From Liolophura sinensis (lineage: Eukaryota > Mollusca > Polyplacophora > Chitonida > Chitonidae): 64,000 nucleotides of DNA. The notes under the pieces were generated by a model, which saw only the letters and a program-made list of their open reading frames with translations, was not told the origin of the DNA and did not search any database. Both the position numbers and the translations under genes were made by a program. Location of the stretch: positions 25,275,265 through 25,339,264 of the forward strand of contig NC_088303.1 in assembly GCF_032854445.1 (NCBI RefSeq). Direction: 5' to 3'. Shown one piece after another: positions 11,891 to 23,938 of this stretch; within the stretch, counting starts at the first letter, position 1; each line of letters begins with the position of its first letter.

Positions 11891-13690
11891 CCTGACGATC
11901 TTTTGTCATTTGTCTTGCAAACTCGGAAGTCACAAGATTCAAAATTAAAGGATTTTTGTGATGAAGATGACTTTGATTCAAGTGATTTATTCACAGATGA
12001 ATTGCCAGTACGTCAAGTGCAGTTTTATGTGAATGATTTTCAGGTCTCAAATCCACTCGGAAATAAGATGAGACAGTATAAAGTGACAACTGTGTACTTC
12101 CTTCTAGGCAACCTACCACCAAAGTTCAGGTCAAAAATATATGTCATGCAACTAGCTGCACTTGTCAGAACTGAATTGGTAAAAAAGTATGGGCTAAAAA
12201 AGGTCATACACTGGCTACTTGAAGACATAAAGTCCGTTGAAACAGATAGTATGTTTAATAAGGCTGATGGTAGAACGTTTCATTTCCCAGGCACTGTATC
12301 TATGTTTGTAGCAGACAACCTTGCTGCACATGAAATTAGCGGAATGATGGAGAGTTTTGTTGCCACATATATTAGTATGCGCAGCATCAAGATAAGACAT
12401 TCAAGGGAAATTTGGTCTCTCAGCAACCTGAGGATGGTCGTGGGTTTCCCCCGGGCTGTGCCCGGTTTCCACCCACCATAATGCTGACCGCCGTCGTATA
12501 AGTGAAATATTCTTGAGTACGGCGTAAAACACCAATCAAAAAAAAAAAAAAAAAATCAAGGGAAATTCAGTGAATGTGATTTCCAGCTTTGCAGTACGGC
12601 ATCATATGCACTGCTGCGTCGATTGTTGAAAGTGACCAGTCCATGGCTAAGGTGTATGGTATAAAATCCAATTCTGTGTCGAACAAGAATTTGGAGTTGA
12701 CTTCTTAGAGTTTTCGTTAAAATATTGCGTTCAGTTAGGTTACCTAACCTTTCAGCAATTAAGTGATCTTATTGAAACTTTTTCATACTCAGGTAGTGAC
12801 AAAGCTAATCACCCAATTAAGACCCCGACAGAGCAAGCTAAATTCAACATTAAACAAGCGGCTTCTCGGGCATGGTGCATGCTTAGGCTGTTACCTGTCA
12901 TCATTGGACATCTGATCCCAGAAGACGACGCTTTGTGGATCGTATATATGCAGTTGCTAGATGTCATTGATTTAGTGTGTGCTCCAGTAATAAGCGAGGG
13001 TCTTTTGACTTACCTCGAGCTTTTGATAAACTCATCCCCAGAACCTACTTTGAGATGAATACTAATAACACTGTTAAGTCGAAAGCTCACAACTGAATTC
13101 ACTATCCATGCCAAATTCTGTGGTTTGGGCCACTTGTACAATGTTGGACTCTTCGTTTTGAGGGTAAGCATCACTATTTTAAAGAGACAATAGACCGGTC
13201 AAAAAATCACTGCAATGTTTGCCTTACCATGGCTCGCAGACTTCAGTTTCTACAAGCATATTACAATTCATCTAGGTACAAATTTCCTCAGTCAAGAAAC
13301 TGTTGAGTGATCGAAAGGTTGCTTATTTCCCATCCGCCTCCTACTGAATGAAGTTAAAGATCTAATGGTCCCACTCGTTGGCCATATGGAGAATGATTAT
13401 CAGACTAAATCAGTGAAGGTTGATGGTTTATTATATGAATCTGGTTGCGCTGTATTTACCTCATTTGATCACGATTACTATCAGTTTGGTAAGACAGAAA
13501 GCTGTTTTGTCATTGATGGGCTTGTTCTCTTATTGAAGCGATTGTACACTGAGGAGTTTTATCCTCATCTGCTTGCATGCAGTGCCTCTGAAACACAAGT
13601 TTTGCCTTGCATCACCAGATGCACTACTTTCACATCCCGAATATGGGAATTGTCCCAAAGTTTCATGTGGACCACAACTAGCTAGTTTAT
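11890..13690 (+). pseudogene. broken element-like gene, first part (multicopy family of unknown function)
   Basis: From about 11892 to 12412 an open frame encodes SKLKDFCDEDDFDSSDLF, then VNDFQVSNPLGNKMRQYKV, VYFLLGNLPPKFRSKIYVMQ and GTVSMFVADNLAAHEISG. This arrangement matches my memory of a multicopy family in fish and invertebrate gene sets, usually labelled uncharacterised (blocks of the type NPLG, LGN.PPK.RS and ADNLAAH). Further pieces at about 12720-13060 (YLTFQQLSDLIETFSYSGSD, RAWCMLRLLPVIIGHLIPED) and 13160-13690 follow the same family order. The copy is broken in several places. A 5'-truncated SINE-A sits inside it. A mobile origin is inferred from the family's multicopy distribution; no ends were found. 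Confidence 0.6.
12413..12556 (+). mobile_element. SINE-A, 5'-truncated, inside the element-like gene
   Basis: It starts at consensus position 'ggtctctcagcaacctg' and ends in a run of about 17 A. The perfect 12-bp duplication 'tcaagggaaatt' lies at 12401-12412 and 12557-12568, so the SINE landed in the element-derived sequence after that was in place. Confidence 0.95.
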
Positions 13691-14690
13691 GCGTGTATAT
13701 GTTTACAAATTTATTATTTATACGTCAGTGAAATCACAGTATTTCTTTCACTGATGGAGATCACTGATGATATCTTTACTAGTTACATATCACTTTTGTT
13801 ATTACATTTTGCTATTACACTGCTGGAGACCTTGACCCATGACCCACAGTTGACCTTGCCAGAACTACTTTTGTACATGCCGTCTGCTGCATTCATTTAA
13901 ATCTTTATGGACCGCATCACAAGGCCATGCACTTCCGCGCAATATATAGTTCGGCAAAAAAGAGGTAGAAATTCTTCATGTGCTTAATTTACGTAAATAC
14001 TATATTGCATTAGCATTAAGCACCTTTGTAGAATGTATAATTACTTACAGACAGTGCCTAAAACTGTAAAAAGGTTTTGTGAGCGCGAACGTGAACGAAA
14101 TTGCAGCGCGTATGAATAGAATCAGAAATACGACGAAGATGGCACATTGCTTATTTTTTTCACGGATGCAACAGTTAAACTGATACGCATTTGTATACAT
14201 GTAGAGAAAATATCAGGATATAAATAATAAATAGAATATTGCACAGTGAAGGTTGAATACCATAAATATTGTTCTCGTGAAATGTAGAAATGATAACTCC
14301 TATATAATAGAAATGATTTATAGGATCGCAACAATAAGCGGTCAATGGTGATTGTGTGGCTGTTTGTGTATTTAACTGAAGCTCGTTGAAAACAACTTGT
14401 CTTCCATCATTATGGTGAGCGAAGTAGCCATTTGTGCCACACATGAGAAAGTTGGTAAGTTTGCATCCAAAGGTCAGTGGTTTTCCCTAAATAACATACC
14501 ACATACAAGGCATACATATTTGGACTAACTTACATAAAAGTGACATATTTCCATAAGGAAGGAAATTGTAATATTTTTTTTCATCCCCTATGACCATGCC
14601 TTTTGTGTATGTCTCGCAATCTGTTTGATTTAAGTAACGTGTTCAGTTCTGAGTCTTCTTTAATGGGCTATTCTCTTTTGATGTTCTAGC
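13691..14690. other. no gene recognised between the two parts of the broken element-like gene
   Basis: AT-rich sequence with only short frames. It may be an intron or spacer of the decayed gene on either side. Confidence 0.4.
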
Positions 14691-16440
14691 TATCCTACAA
14701 GTAACCAGTCTAACGACATGGCCAGGGCTGTTATTGTGGCATACCCATACCTTGGCCAAGTCCTCCCTGCTACAGATGCTGAAGTAAGTGATAAATTCTA
14801 AACTAGACTAAAATTTTTCATGTAGCAGGAAATGGAGTTCAAAATTATATGCCTTCTGTTTGAAGTTGTTTTCACCCTGTATACCAGCTTTTTGTAGAAC
14901 CATGGTGTGCTAAACTAAAACTAAAAAAAACGACAACTTCATGTGGAAAACGATAGATTCTCATTTGAGTTATATGTACAGCAGCTTTGTTGCAAAATTC
15001 AATGTCTTTAATAACAGCCTTGTGAATCCAGTTTTATTGTGTCGATAGTTGACCATCATACCTTGTCCTGGTGTTCAAGATATAAAGAGTAAGGTCTTTA
15101 CTCCCTCATGTAAAACATACAATATTCATCACGACACCTTACCTTGTGTTCCAAATGATATATAGAATGGAAGCACCTAGTTTCCGCACTTCTTATCTTG
15201 TAAACACTTTAGAAAAATACCATTGCACATAAAGTGCGCAACAGTCCCTAGTGGCTCGATATTGGAGTACGAGTTGTTGCACAAAGGGAACGCAACCCCC
15301 GGGGTAGTGGATCAGGTGACCACTAACAGGCCACTAAAATGATTGTTAATACAGTGGAGAGTTAAGAATGTTTTACCACAACGACCTGTTGAGGAAGGTG
15401 AACTGTCAATAAGCAGCCATGTGAACTGGATGAAAGTTGATCTGAAGGCTACAAAAAAGAGACAAAATTGATATCCTGATGTCTAAAACATTTGCACACA
15501 GGAGGAATATGGCCATCGAGGATATGGTTTCTGTTTCGCAGATGAAAGCAGAATACCCATGTCTTTTTTCATCAAAGCAAGTAAGTTTACATCTAGTGAA
15601 GGAGATAAAGTTGTGGTAGTAGTTTCACACATATATGCGAGTTGATTGGAGATTTTCGAGTTGTAGTAAGTATGGACAAGTGCCATCTATGGATGTAAAT
15701 GGCGGTCATTTGTCCGAGACATGTACCTAGCCCAGTCACTCAGTCGTATGTAAATGTATTTATGTCAAATAAACTATAACAGATAAATGTACATGTATAG
15801 TCTTGCCTACAAAAAAAATATCAAGGGGCCTCATTGGCCGAATGTTTAGCGTGCCAGAGCGGCGCAATAACTCTGGAGTCTCAGTGTGGTTACGGTGAGT
15901 TCAGCTAATGCTGGCTTTTTCTCCAGTCGTATGCGGGAAAGTCTAGCTGCAGCAACCTGCGGATGGTCGCGGGTTTCCCCCCGGGCTCTACCTGGTTTCC
16001 TCCGGCCATAATGCTGGCTGCTGTCGTATTAAGTGAAATAAGTAAACCATTAATCAAACAAAACAAGTAACATTTCGTTTTCAGATTCTTAATGAATTTG
16101 AGCTATTGACAGAGTCTCGGATGGTGCGGCTACTGTTTTAGCAGGTGGCAAAATACCAAAATGCCATCCTGCAGTGCACCAAGTCTACAGTGTTTAAAAA
16201 CTCCATCTTCAGTGCTGTGGCCGCTGTGAAAGATTCTGAGCACGTATTATTTTTTTCAGAACTTAAAATTTGGGCAGATTATTTCTGGCGATTGTACTTT
16301 AATTTTTACAAACAGCAAATTATAAAAGATAAGATAATGAACCAGTCAGATGATACCTACAAATTGAATTTGTCCGAGTTTAAAAAAGGATGCTTTGGGG
16401 AACGTGACTTGGTGGAAGTTTTTGAATTTCACAACTGACT
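14690..16440 (+). pseudogene. broken element-like gene, second part (SAMD3-like C-terminal blocks)
   Basis: Three islands follow in order. About 14718-14783 reads MARAVIVAYPYLGQVLPATD before a GT donor. About 15484-15579 reads SKTFAHRRNMAIEDMVSV then SQMKAEYPCLF before another GT donor. About 16086-16440 begins after an AG with ILNEFELLTESRMVRLL and continues into QVAKYQNAILQCTKSTVFK. The blocks AYPYL, TFAHRR...EYPCLF and NEFELLT resemble the C-terminal half of SAMD3-like and related uncharacterised multicopy animal proteins (AYPFL, TFALRR...WPALF, NEF.RIT). It is a fossil, broken in more than one place. A SINE-A interrupts its last intron. Confidence 0.5.
15825..16065 (+). mobile_element. 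SINE-A, near full length, tail degraded
   Basis: The head is 'ggggcctcattggccgaatg', the body includes 'gcagcaacctgcggatggtc', and the end is a shortened 3' domain 'gtcgtattaagtgaaataag'. It sits just before the AG that precedes the last island of the broken element-like gene. Confidence 0.85.
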
Positions 16441-17007
16441 TTTCCAAAAGTTCGCTTGATATTGCTTCAAGTAAATGGTGAATGTGTATGTCATTTGATC
16501 TACATGTATGCATGCATGTTGTGAACTGTAAAAACTAAACTTGAATGTTTATAGAAAGTTCAAAGGTTAATTTGACTACTGTAATTCTTCAACCTTTTCG
16601 CATGTTTACAAGTTGTTCATTTAAGCATTTTGTTAAGGCATTATTCCGTGTTGAGCGATAAACTGAATTGTACTTTTCGCAAAGTCCTGAAGCTGGTCAA
16701 TCCAACCAATGCAGTTTTGTCTCCAAGAACAAATTACAAATGTGCATATATTGTACTAAAAGTTGCTATTTTACATGCGAAAATGTTGATTAATTAGGGT
16801 ATGTTGTAGTTGCAGCTTACATGTGCCTGGAAGGTGGTGTTTTTCTGTTTCCAAAAATGAAAACAATTAGAACTCAGAACTGAATATATATGTGTGCGTG
16901 GGGGTGTTTGCTGTGATTTGTTGGCACTCTGTAATAACACCGACACCCAGTATGTAACATACTATTTTTAAGTGGTATAAATCAGTCGGTATGTAATTGA
17001 TGGATAC
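16441..17007. other. no gene recognised
   Basis: AT-rich spacer with short accidental frames only. Confidence 0.5.
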
Positions 17008-17017
17008 ATTTACAAGC

Positions 17018-17243
17018 GGGCCCTCCGTGGCTCAGTTGGTTATCCTGCTGTGTGTTCAAGTCCAGCTCATGCTGACTTCCTCTCCGGCCGTACGTGGGAA
17101 GGTCTGCCAGCAACCTGCGGATGGTAGTGGGCTTCCCCGCGGGCTCTACTCGGTTTCCTGCCACCATAATGCTGGCTGCCGACGTAAAAGTGAAATATTC
17201 TTGAGTACGGCGTAAAACACCAATGAAATAAATAAATAAATAA
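17018..17243 (+). mobile_element. SINE-A with an internal head deletion
   Basis: It keeps 'ggccctccgtggctcagttgg' and then jumps to 'gtgttcaagtccagctcatg', losing about 50 bp between the A-box-like and B-box-like parts. The rest is close to consensus and ends in (AAAT)n. Flanks 'atttacaagc' (17008-17017) and 'atttaccagc' (17244-17253) form a target duplication. Confidence 0.9.
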
Positions 17244-17253
17244 ATTTACCAGC

Positions 17254-18168
17254 AATACGTATACACTCGAGGGGTTGATTAATAATAAAACTGTTTGGAG
17301 CCATCCAAGCTCAGAGCAGCCTTCTTCTCGTGCCATAGCTCGTGGGAGAGAAAATGGAGATTCTTGCTGTAAAGAAGATGTATGTATTCTTATTATGTAA
17401 GCACCTCATATGTACAAATACTGAGTATTGAAATGTTTTATTGGATCTTCTAGATCCAATTCTTCTAGAAAGGAAACCGAGTCTATTCTGACTGACCTAA
17501 AAACGATTACTTTCCAGCTTGAGCTGCTCACTCGGTGATTTTTTTTGTTACCCAGTGTCATGCCTCATTGAAGCTGACCTGTTATGTGGTAAAAGTTAAC
17601 CAGTCAAAATCAATTTTGTATCCCTTCATGGATAATGTAGAGAACACCGAAGGCGCTGTTTTAGACATCAATTTATGGCAAATATCATTTGGTTTGTGTA
17701 GTTAATGTCTGTGTATTAACGTCTTTGGATATGTTTTGGTTGTTTATGTACATGTGTAATTCCAGAATTAAGCCTAATCTTGTTTGTGTCCAGTGATTCG
17801 GAGATCTCTTCATATGTACCAAAATACATATGAGCCTACAGTACTACACTCACTGTTCACCTCCACAGGAAGCCGGTACGACATGTTGGATCCTGAGGTT
17901 GATCCCAACCTTACTGTCTTGAGTTGAGGGTGAGCGTCTATCAGAAGCCCTGCATGTGCGTGATAAACGCTATTTGCGAAATGATTGCCGCCCATTATGT
18001 TTTTAATATAGCATATCCAAAAGAACTGGACAAGACTGGCTTTATTCCAGCGTATCCTGCTAAATTTGGAGTATAACACAAGAATTCGTGTCCGTGTTCT
18101 TACGGTAAGAAAAATAAAAACTTAGTAACTGTCTTCTTGGTCAATGCTAGAACTCCTCATACTGTGTA
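17254..18168. other. no gene recognised
   Basis: Spacer with no convincing exon on either strand. Confidence 0.5.
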
Positions 18169-18748
18169 TTAAAGGAGAAGAAAACCTAAAAACATGACAC
18201 TATAGGCTGAAAACAGCAGATTTTTTTCTATCGGGTGGTGCCAGCTGCATAATTTTGCGATTTTTCCTCGCCATACACATAAAGCCTAAATAGGGCAAAG
18301 CTTGCATAAATCGTGGAGTCCATGGCGTCCTCCATCTTTAAAACCCTGTAATTTCTGCTGGGGGTGTGTTGCCTCTCAGCCAAGGAGAGTCGTTAAAACT
18401 GCCGGCTCGTTCGTGTAAACTCGGAACCCACGTCCAACATTCCGGTTTCCCGTTCGTCAACGGAAAACGAACTGCACTGTTCGCTCCATTCTGGGAAGAA
18501 GAGTTCAACTGGAAATGTACGAACTGCACTTCGGCGGTTTCTGACGGCAATTCTCCTCCTAAAACAGAAGACTTCAAGACCAGTTCTTAGGCAAAATGGA
18601 GTCGCCCACGGCAGATGTTGGTGTGGACTTTATTTATAATTTATCAACTTGAGGTAGATATTAGAATTTTTTATGGCATGCAGCTGCGAGGAAATGCATA
18701 CCCTTTTCAATGGTATTTGATTGATATTTAAATTTTCTTCCCCTTTAA
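18169..18748. mobile_element. MITE bounded by TTAA, about 580 bp
   Basis: The left end 'ttaaaggagaagaaaa' and the right end 'ttttcttccccttta' followed by 'a' are inverted repeats (15 of 16 bases). Both ends read TTAA, which fits a piggyBac-type target site. No transposase is present. The centre (about 18330-18600) is GC-richer than the surroundings and open on both strands. Confidence 0.75.
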
Positions 18749-19400
18749 GCTTACACACGCAGTCCAATCCCCTTGGAGCCACACAAAAAGTGAGATGGGT
18801 TATTAAACATTACTTTTGGAAACAACTTGTAGTCATCTTTGCTGATTATTTAACTGCGTCGGTTGATATGGATGTGTGCATGTGTAACTGCGATGGACAG
18901 TAATACAGTTTATCCCAGAGCCGTCTCTCGGTCTATATAACGTGACAGACATCCCGTAGATGTTTCAGGTGTTTTGACAGGGTGCCCTCAATAGCCTACA
19001 TGGACTTGGACAATGTCGGTGTTGAAATAGACCTTGTTTTAATTGATCAAGGCTGGAAAGAATAAATCACATATTTGGTACCAGATAAAGGTGACGGCAA
19101 GAACTGACTTATGCATTTTAGTAATATTTTTTAGGAATGTGAATTTATCAAATTGATAAATTTGTTAATGGACCAACACTCAGTCTTTTCCTTGAATAAA
19201 AATTAAATTAAACTAACCAAGAGAACTAACCTAAAAAAAAACTAAGAAAACTTAGAATAAGAGAAAACATTAAATACAGATTAGCAGAAATTCAAAAACA
19301 GGTGGACTGTTTCAGTTATAGAGTTTGCCAACAAGAAACACCCCTTCCTTGTGATTGTTGTACTGGTTGTAAGTGGCAAGATTCTCTTCCTCTGCTGAAA
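18749..19400. other. no gene recognised
   Basis: AT-rich spacer. An A-rich, low-complexity stretch made of 'aactaa' variants lies at about 19198-19290. Confidence 0.5.
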
Positions 19401-19401
19401 C

Positions 19402-19553
19402 TAGTCTTGCACGTACGTTGGAAGGTTTTCTGGCAATCTGTGGATGTTCGTCGGTTACCCCCTGGTTTTGCCCGGATTCTTCCCACCATAATGCTGGCCG
19501 CCGTCGTATAAGTGAAATATTCTTGAGTACGGCATAAAACACCAATCAAATAA
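19402..19553 (+). mobile_element. SINE-A, 5'-truncated
   Basis: It starts near consensus 'cgtacgttggaaggttttct' and ends with the 3' domain and a short tail 'aatcaaataagtaaaag'. Flanking 'acgtacgt' on both sides may be the target duplication. Confidence 0.85.
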
Positions 19554-19556
19554 GTA

Positions 19557-20090
19557 AAAGAACGTACGTGGGGGATTGTTCAGTTTTGCCTACTTGGGCT
19601 TCCTGGCGAGTACATGCTCGCAAGAGTTATTCCCCTTGATTCGGTGCCTAATTTATATATGTGCGTGTATACCATTACATCTCACCTTTTTAGACCTTAC
19701 TCGAACATGCAAATAAGTTGGGAGAACTACTGATCTTAAAAATGAAGAATTTTTCAGTTACCAGTACTGAAATTTAACGAGGAAACACATACTGTCCAAA
19801 CCGACAGTTCACAATGTCCAAATGTCCTTGACTTCTATATCTGAATGAAACTTAATTCGTCGAGATTCGTCGAGATTTGTGACCATTTGCAGGCTATCAC
19901 ACTGTCGTCGTTCATTTGGTCTTACTCTATGCTTTAGGTCTTAATTATATTCTGTTCATACTCGAACAGATCAGCTGCAATTACTTCCCCCAGTCATTGC
20001 AGAAATTTTAAGGGAACGAGAAGTTCTAGGCAGTTGACTCTTCTGTATACAAGAATGACAGATTGTTACTAGCTCTGAGATATAAATTTT
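19557..20090. other. no gene recognised
   Basis: Spacer to the left of the long inverted repeat. No convincing exon. Confidence 0.4.
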
Positions 20091-22052
20091 CCGCGTGTTG
20101 AGAATTAAGGATATATCCATGGGGGTTTCACACTCAGGGTTTAAATCCCCATATACCCTTCTCAACAAGCGGATAACGATTTTGTCCCTAAAATATTTAT
20201 AAAATAGAAAGCCATTCTTGAGTACATGCAAAGCTGAGCTAAGAAATATCATGCAAGCCTTATCGAATCTATCCGTGATCAGCTCTAAAGTGTGTCAACA
20301 TCTATCATGTAAGCACGCTGTTATCAGAATGGTAATCGTTCTGTCAACCAACCAAATTTAATCCGGCAATCTATATATAACGCATGTGATGTCTACTAGA
20401 AATGTAATGAGTGAAAAATACTAAAGCAAAAACTCCACAAGATGATGAACCGTGCAAATGAATTTAATAAGAAACTGCGGGATATATTCATTGTTGTAAA
20501 CATTTATGCTCACTTTGTGTACCAGTATTCGGAAATGTACATGTAGGTATATGTGTATATGACGCTTTATGTCCAAACTGAGTGAACATTCTAATCTGTA
20601 CCAAATATATACCAATCACAGCATCCGTGCCACAGTGGCCACGATACTTTCGCAGTTCAACTTCAGTGCGTGACAAATTATGGCAGCCACACGTCAAAAT
20701 TTAAGTGTACCGAGCCTTGCTGTGTATCTGAGGGTGAAAAGTTGGTAATGGAGAAAGCAATGACTGCTGATATGTCATCAACAAAACCTAGTGTGCCTAT
20801 CTTTGGAATACAACCTACGGCAATACTTCCCGCTGCTGTAACTGCCAGTTCATCATCAACAGAGCCTAAACTATCTAGCTGCCATGTCACCTCCAATCAA
20901 ACTTCCCGCTACTGTAACTACCAGTTCATTAGCACCCAGTCTATAGTCATCATTAACTAGGCCATGTGACGTCATCTCTAGCGATGCACTAGTTCAACCC
21001 TCATCATTAACCTTGATCAAAAAATATATGTATGTTGACATCTCGTTTCGCCTACTTTTATTCATCAAAATATCTCGTTTCGCCGACGTCCAATTTTGAT
21101 GTCTTGGGGAGGCCACCCAGTGTGCGCTCTGGTAGATAACCAAGAAGGGTGGGGTGCGTCTGGTGAGCGGTGATCTATCATAATTTATTACAGGTCACTT
21201 TTCAGCAGAGTCATCGAAATGAACGTTGCTCATCAGACGTTGAAAAAGTTCATTTCGAGCTTTTTCGAAAGTATACATATATATGATCACCCGGACATTA
21301 AAGCCGTTGTTCGCCGAGCAGTCGCCTTACCTCTAGAACCACCCGAATGTGTTAAGGACGTACTTAATTAATACTTACAAAGATGAATAGATCTCGGATT
21401 TTCTCATTAAATTCATAAGGTTCATCAAGTGGAGTCTTTTGCTTTGGCATTTTCACTCGTTAAATTTCTAGTTGACATCGCATGCGTTATATATAGATTG
21501 CCGGATTAAATTGGATTTAATTCAGTAATAGAATGATTGGCAGTCTGATAAAAGCGTGCTTACACGACAGATGTTCACACACATTAGACTTGATCACGGA
21601 TAAAGCTTACTGGAAATGAACCCAAAATGGTACATAGATAATCTATACAAAATCAAAGTTCCCTTCATAATGGCATTTGGAGACAAAATCGCTGTCCGAT
21701 GGATATGTAGGTGTTTTAGCACTGTATGGCGCGTTCGGTTGACGTCCATTTTCTTTGTGTCGCTTGATTCCAAGGCGCGTCGTTGTGGTGTAAATGAGCA
21801 TTACGAATCCATGGCATGTCATTGTGACGTCACGCCATCACGCAGCGCTATCTTCGTTCGATCTGGCCTGCATGATATTTCTTAGCTCAGCTTTCGATAT
21901 ACTCAAGGATGGCTATCTATTTGGTAAATACTGTAGGGACAAAATCGTTAAGGGTATATGGGAATTCAACCCCTGGGTGTGAAATTTTAACTCTTGCGAC
22001 TGTTAAAATTTTACATTTAGGGTTTAAATCCCCACATACCTTCAACACGCGG
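20091..22052. mobile_element. long inverted repeat of about 400-bp arms (candidate MULE-like element)
   Basis: Left arm 20091-20495 matches the complement of right arm 21378-22052. Shared landmarks are 'gcgttatatatagattgccg', 'catgatatttcttagctcag', 'agggacaaaatcgtta' and 'caacacgcgg'. The right arm carries an extra block at about 21607-21865. The unique centre (about 20496-21377) holds a 50-codon frame at 21219-21371 ending in VVRRAVALPLEPPECVKDVL. Its LP..PP block faintly recalls the C-terminal part of MULE-type transposases. Long inverted ends fit a Mutator-like element, but two copies of one repeat lying head to head would look the same. Confidence 0.55.
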
Positions 22053-23245
22053 ATAACATCTGTATGCGGTCTCTTCATTATCCCACGATGGAAACGAAAT
22101 CAAGTGTTCCCCGCTCAAACTAGAAAAGTTCATTTGGTGATCGCGAGATCAACCAAATGTTCATTTACAAACCAAACCACACATACACCACATACCAGAG
22201 ATAACAGAAATTCAACAATTCTATTTTCAGAATTAACTTTTCTAGCATGAACGTGATTTACAAACTTTATACCGAAAACATATGGAAGCCAACAAAGGCC
22301 ACTCGCCATCTCGACGCCAACAGTCCATGTAGAGCTTAGGCCCTAACGCGTAAACATGGAACAAAACCACACGCTATTGTTCAATGACACCTAGTCATTG
22401 AGAAAACTAGTTCAAAACCTTACGGTACGTTTTTACGGGTCATAGATGTAGGCCTAATGCAAGGAATACACAGGCCCTTTCTGAATATCATTACTATACA
22501 GATCGCGCACATTCACAATAAAAATGCCAACTTGCTTAACATAAGCATTGCAACCACAACTGCGAAGCAAGCTCTTTTGGAAGAAACTTATTCTTCCATC
22601 AGAACAAAAAAAGTACTTCCGTGAAACGAGCTGCAAAATGTGCCATTATCACTTTGAATCGTTAACACGTTCCTATTTGACTTGACAAGTGAAATGAAAG
22701 CAGTGCAAGTCTCTTCAGCCACGTTTGTCGAATTTTACTATCGCATAAAACAGCGGGTGCCTGGTACTCCATCTGGAGCTGTCGACAATCGCAACGTCAA
22801 CTCCGATGTATTCTACACTGTGGACTCCGCGAGGGTATAACCGCCGACCCCAACTTTTAACAGTCCAATCGACAGCGGACGGTCGCACACGCCCTCAAGC
22901 TGAGTTTATTATTTTCCCCTGCGGGGTATAATATTTCGGCACCCGTATTCGCCACGTTCTTCAACAAGAATGGCTACAGTGACAAATGACCCAGGCATGT
23001 AGTTTCTGCTCATTTTAATTTTGGAATCCACAAAAAAAATTCACTTTGTACATATTTCGGTGCACGGCGTCTGTTTCCTTGACGTTCTTGAGTTGGAGAT
23101 CCCAATCGTACTTCTATCATGCACATTTTCATGGCACACCACTGCCAGGAAAACAACCACCGACAGTAACGTTTCATTTATATCACTAAGTCCATACAAG
23201 TTATCAGACAATAAAGAACAAAAGCTCCTTTAAAGAACACTTAAC
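22053..23245. other. no gene recognised
   Basis: Spacer between the long inverted repeat and the 3' end of the YBX gene. A TATA-like 'gggtataatatttcgg' near 22926 and a short frame starting at 22971 (MATVTNDPGM) were noted but have no supported continuation. Confidence 0.4.
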
Positions 23246-23269
23246 AAAACAACAAGATTGTCAAGATGG

Positions 23270-23275
23270 TTTATT
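23270..23275 (-). terminator. poly(A) signal of the YBX gene
   Basis: AATAAA on the - strand (plus strand 'tttatt'), about 660 nt past the YBX stop codon. A T/G-rich stretch ('cttgttgttttgtt') follows on the - strand, as expected downstream of a cleavage site. Confidence 0.6.
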
Positions 23276-23938
23276 CAATGCAAATGCTCAAACAAATTGT
23301 TGATAATCTGAGCTGGAACATTGCTCTTTTGCACAGCAGTTCAACTTTACCAAAGTTTGTACTGGTGAAAACATAAAAGGGCATGCCAAAATGTTCTACA
23401 AAAACTCTTCCAGCTTCGATTCCATCGCCAGCAACTGAAAGAATCTTAGAGTTCACACAAAACTCTAAAAACCAATTAGGCAAAAAACTGGGTGTTGCTT
23501 ACAAAGATTTAAAAATTGCCACATTACATTTAAACTGCAAAAATAAAGTAGAGGCAGTAGTGCAAAAATAAGCAGCATTGGACAAATACTTGTGACATAC
23601 TTCATGAAAATTTACTCTTTTTTGTTTTGCTTTTTTTTAGTGGCAGTACGTGGAACGTGGACTGACCGATGTACGTCTAGTCCAGAATGCATAGTTTATA
23701 AAGACATGTATCTGCACGTCCGTCAGTTCGTTCATTTGTCCAGTCATTCCACCAGGGGCCAATGCTAGGATGTTATTTGAAATTTTAGTCTGGGACATAG
23801 CCAAAAAAGATCTTCAAAATCAACCTCACAGTCTATTAATGTACATTGGTGTTTCATCAGTTTGTAACAGGGCTGTCCAAGGGGGCCAGGCCAACAACTT
23901 ATTGGATGGGAAACTGGGGAGACAGGCTAAAATTTAAA

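Noticed and set aside
11843-12481. 212-codon frame as an intact host gene
   Set aside because: Its first and last residues come from SINE-A sequence, and the middle belongs to a broken multicopy family.
18338-18590. Overlapping 74- and 79-codon frames on both strands
   Set aside because: Both lie within the TTAA-bounded MITE core and neither resembles a known protein.
20670-20960. 96-codon Ser/Thr/Pro-rich frame
   Set aside because: It lies in the unique centre of the long inverted repeat, has low complexity and no recognisable domain.
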